Shown piece by piece: positions 62,311-64,000 of a stretch of DNA of 64,000 nt. The stretch comes from Shimia isoporae (lineage in GTDB: Bacteria > Pseudomonadota > Alphaproteobacteria > Rhodobacterales > Rhodobacteraceae), in the NCBI RefSeq assembly GCF_004346865.1, contig NZ_SMGR01000001.1, positions 1,674,001-1,738,000 on the forward strand, read 5' to 3'. Below the pieces are notes generated by a model that worked only from the letters and a program-made list of their open reading frames with translations, did not search any database and was not told the DNA's origin. How positions within the stretch are numbered: the stretch's first letter is position 1; every line of letters begins with the position of its first letter. The position numbers and the translations under genes are program-made.

Positions 62311-63063
62311 ATGCTCGCCACCTTTATCAAGCGCTGCCTTTTGGTCCTCCTAGGTCCCTTCATTTTCCTTTTCGTGGCTTTCATCCCTACGCTTTGCGGC
62401 AAGCGCCCCGGCTTTCGCGGCTGGTTCTGGCGGACTGTGTCGCGCTGCTGTACGTGGCTTCTCTGGTTTCTTGATGTCGACGTTGAAATCTCTGACGAAG
62501 CCCGCGAAGCGCTACGCACTGACACAAACTCGGTCATTGCGGTTAACCACCGCAGCCACCTCGACGGGTTTTCAATGCTGCACGTAATTCCCAACAAAAA
62601 ATGGGTCACGTTCGGTGCCAAAAAAGAGCTTTGCGAAGCTGCCTTGCTCCGACGCGGTTTCGAGGGCGCAGGTCTGCTCAAGATTGACCGCGACAAGGGC
62701 CGGGATGCGCTTGCCTCTCTGACTGACGCGGTTGATGCGATGCCGCAGCGTCGGTCGCCGATCCTGTTTGTGGAAGGCACCCGTGCTACAAAACCGGGTC
62801 TGCCACCGTTCAAGGCTGGCGCGGTTCTGATCGCGCAGAAAACCGGCCGCGCCGTCCGCCCCTTTGTTATCAGCCACTCCGATAAACTCCTTCCTCGCGG
62901 CAAATTCTTTCCATTCAAGGGAACGATCCACATCGACGTATTGGACCAGATGCACTTTGGCGCGGATGAGAACACCGATGCCTGCGTCGCCAAACTTCGT
63001 GCAGCGATGGCAGCGGCCTACGATGCGCAAACCGGTGAAACCACCGACCTAGACAAGATGTAG
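62311..63063 (+). CDS. 1-acyl-sn-glycerol-3-phosphate acyltransferase family protein
   Basis: A 250-residue PlsC-family enzyme. Two close hydrophobic N-terminal helices (CLLVLLGPFIFLFVAFI and WLLWFLDV) precede the catalytic motif AVNHRSHLDGFSML (HRSHLD) and the substrate motif FVEGTRATKPG, with the PFKAGAVLIAQKTG block typical of PlsC. It acylates lysophosphatidic acid or a related lipid. It is followed on the opposite strand by the beta-helix gene, whose stop overlaps this gene by 15 bases. Confidence 0.85.
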   Translation: MLATFIKRCLLVLLGPFIFLFVAFIPTLCGKRPGFRGWFWRTVSRCCTWLLWFLDVDVEISDEAREALRTDTNSVIAVNHRSHLDGFSMLHVIPNKKWVTFGAKKELCEAALLRRGFEGAGLLKIDRDKGRDALASLTDAVDAMPQRRSPILFVEGTRATKPGLPPFKAGAVLIAQKTGRAVRPFVISHSDKLLPRGKFFPFKGTIHIDVLDQMHFGADENTDACVAKLRAAMAAAYDAQTGETTDLDKM

Positions 63064-64000
63064 TTTCCAGTCTGCCCCAGTGGCCTCGACGGCGGACTTT
63101 TCCCGTTCGATAACGACCTTGGAAACCGCCATATCCTCAAACGGCCAACCCGACAGCCCAAAGGCTGCCATGTCCTGTGCACCTACACCAAAGCCCGCCT
63201 CAAAAATCATGTTGGAGCCCGCCGCACGGTCAATCTCGATACGCTCTGAAACAACCTTTGGCACACTATCCGAGGTTGGCAACATGCCGTCCCAACCTCC
63301 CAAAGGTGCATAAGGAACAGCGTTGAACGATTTGATTTCAAAAGCTTTATCAAACCCACCAACACAATCAACAAAGTTGCCCTTGTCCGGAAATCCATCT
63401 TGCGTGCAGGCCATGCCCTTCACGACCATGCCGTCCAGCCACTTCATCTTGTGGAACGCCATGCGCGGTTTGCTTAGATCTTCCGGATACTGTTCAGGAT
63501 AAAGCCCCAAAAGCGTGTAGCCGTCGAACCATTGCGAACTGATGCCTTTTTTGGAGTAAGCAGTCCGCGACTGCACCGAATTGAACAAACTGTAGAAGTT
63601 GTGTCTGGGTTGCGGCGTCTCGTCAGATCCCTTTTTCAGAAATTTGAAAATCTTGCCGCCTTGATACTCCTGATATCCCGGTCGCCCGGGTCGACGGTCG
63701 TTCAGGGTTCGGTTGCCAATAATGAACACGTCCCGCATCGCCACCAGATCGGTCGAATAGGTTGCGTGGTTGTTGTAGAACCGGTTCTCCAACACATACC
63801 AGTTCTGCGCGCCCTTCTCCGGCTCAACGGCGTTGTCGCGAATGAACGAAAACCGGTTTCGATAAATCGCGACATCCTTGTTTCGCGCTATTGACGGCCG
63901 TTGCCGCCTGACAGTCACATGGGTCTTGTTCACTTCCATGCGGACCACATTGAATGCGTGGCTTACGTCACAATCACGGATCACCAGCCCGCCTTCAATG
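63049..64000 (-). CDS. right-handed beta-helix protein (C-terminal part)
   Basis: The coding frame is open to the right edge, so the N-terminus is outside the window; about 316 codons are present. The visible N-terminal part repeats short turns such as GLVIRDCDVSHAFNVV, DVAIYRNRFSFIRDN, WYVLENRFYNNHA and VFIIGNRTLND, the pattern of pectate-lyase-like parallel beta-helix coils. The rest is a mixed domain ending in VEREK-type polar sequence (VVIEREKSAVEATGADWKL). A secreted polysaccharide-binding or -cleaving role is possible. The gene's 3' end overlaps the convergent acyltransferase gene. Confidence 0.65.
   Translation of the reverse strand, partial: IEGGLVIRDCDVSHAFNVVRMEVNKTHVTVRRQRPSIARNKDVAIYRNRFSFIRDNAVEPEKGAQNWYVLENRFYNNHATYSTDLVAMRDVFIIGNRTLNDRRPGRPGYQEYQGGKIFKFLKKGSDETPQPRHNFYSLFNSVQSRTAYSKKGISSQWFDGYTLLGLYPEQYPEDLSKPRMAFHKMKWLDGMVVKGMACTQDGFPDKGNFVDCVGGFDKAFEIKSFNAVPYAPLGGWDGMLPTSDSVPKVVSERIEIDRAAGSNMIFEAGFGVGAQDMAAFGLSGWPFEDMAVSKVVIEREKSAVEATGADWKLHLV

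Noticed and set aside
1-64000. Mobile elements, CRISPR arrays or toxin-antitoxin pairs
   Set aside because: None was found: no transposase or integrase motifs, no regularly spaced repeats beyond the two short 11-bp arrays, and no paired small antitoxin-toxin genes.

Overview
The window is a chromosomal segment of an alphaproteobacterium, most likely a marine Roseobacter-group member of the Rhodobacterales. The evidence is a B12-dependent class II ribonucleotide reductase, a fused indolepyruvate oxidoreductase, an MttB-family methyltransferase, an alphaproteobacterial GTTC-N7-GTTC LexA box, holin and lysozyme genes of gene-transfer-agent type, and family-typical gene orders (trpGDC-moaC-moeA-lexA-comEC; purL-bolA-grxD). 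Base composition is fairly even. There are no insertion sequences, integrases, CRISPR arrays or rRNA genes. Most of the window is core genome, and the interest lies in regulatory DNA, small genes and gene placement.

Layout. 0-2.7 kb: end of cysS, an MmcQ/YjbR protein, and a divergent SoxR module in which soxR faces a VOC protein plus an EamA exporter across a near-perfect sox box. 2.7-5.8 kb: an aminotransferase and a non-pyrrolysine MttB-family methyltransferase, separated by a leader with several hairpins and a 27-codon ORF. 5.9-11.1 kb: nrdJ with NrdR-like boxes, a decayed outer-membrane gene and tRNA-Pro(UGG). 11.1-16.6 kb: DUF192, a double cold-shock protein, pdxH, fabI, a LysE exporter, gpt and an aminotransferase. 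16.7-24.5 kb: ppiD, trpE, a small basic protein, cpdB, a lytic transglycosylase and an alpha/beta hydrolase. 24.7-33.9 kb: a YibQ-like protein, then the tightly overlapping trpG-trpD-ung-trpC-moaC-moeA run, then lexA and convergent comEC. 34.6-36.9 kb: gltA and a DUF2087 protein.

36.9-44.8 kb, minus strand: a PaaG-like hydratase, ccmH, ccmF, a GTA-like holin/endolysin pair, ccmE, argC, murI and an acyltransferase. The lysis pair splits the cytochrome c maturation genes and is preceded by a strong terminator after ccmE. 45-49.6 kb: fused indolepyruvate oxidoreductase, a divergent LysR regulator and a probable small RNA. 49.8-57.1 kb: an MscS-family channel paired with a beta-barrel protein, then purL, a Cys-rich protein, bolA, two tiny membrane proteins and grxD. 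57.1-64 kb: a possible small gene, zapA and its coiled-coil partner, tkt, a second orphan barrel, an acyltransferase and a partial beta-helix protein.

The best leads for undescribed biology are the mttB leader (hairpins plus leader peptide), the predicted sRNA at about 49.56-49.65 kb, the 11-bp triple repeats present at two intergenic sites, the SoxR-controlled VOC/EamA pair, the placement of the GTA lysis cassette, and the two stand-alone barrels. No large novel defence or biosynthetic system is visible.
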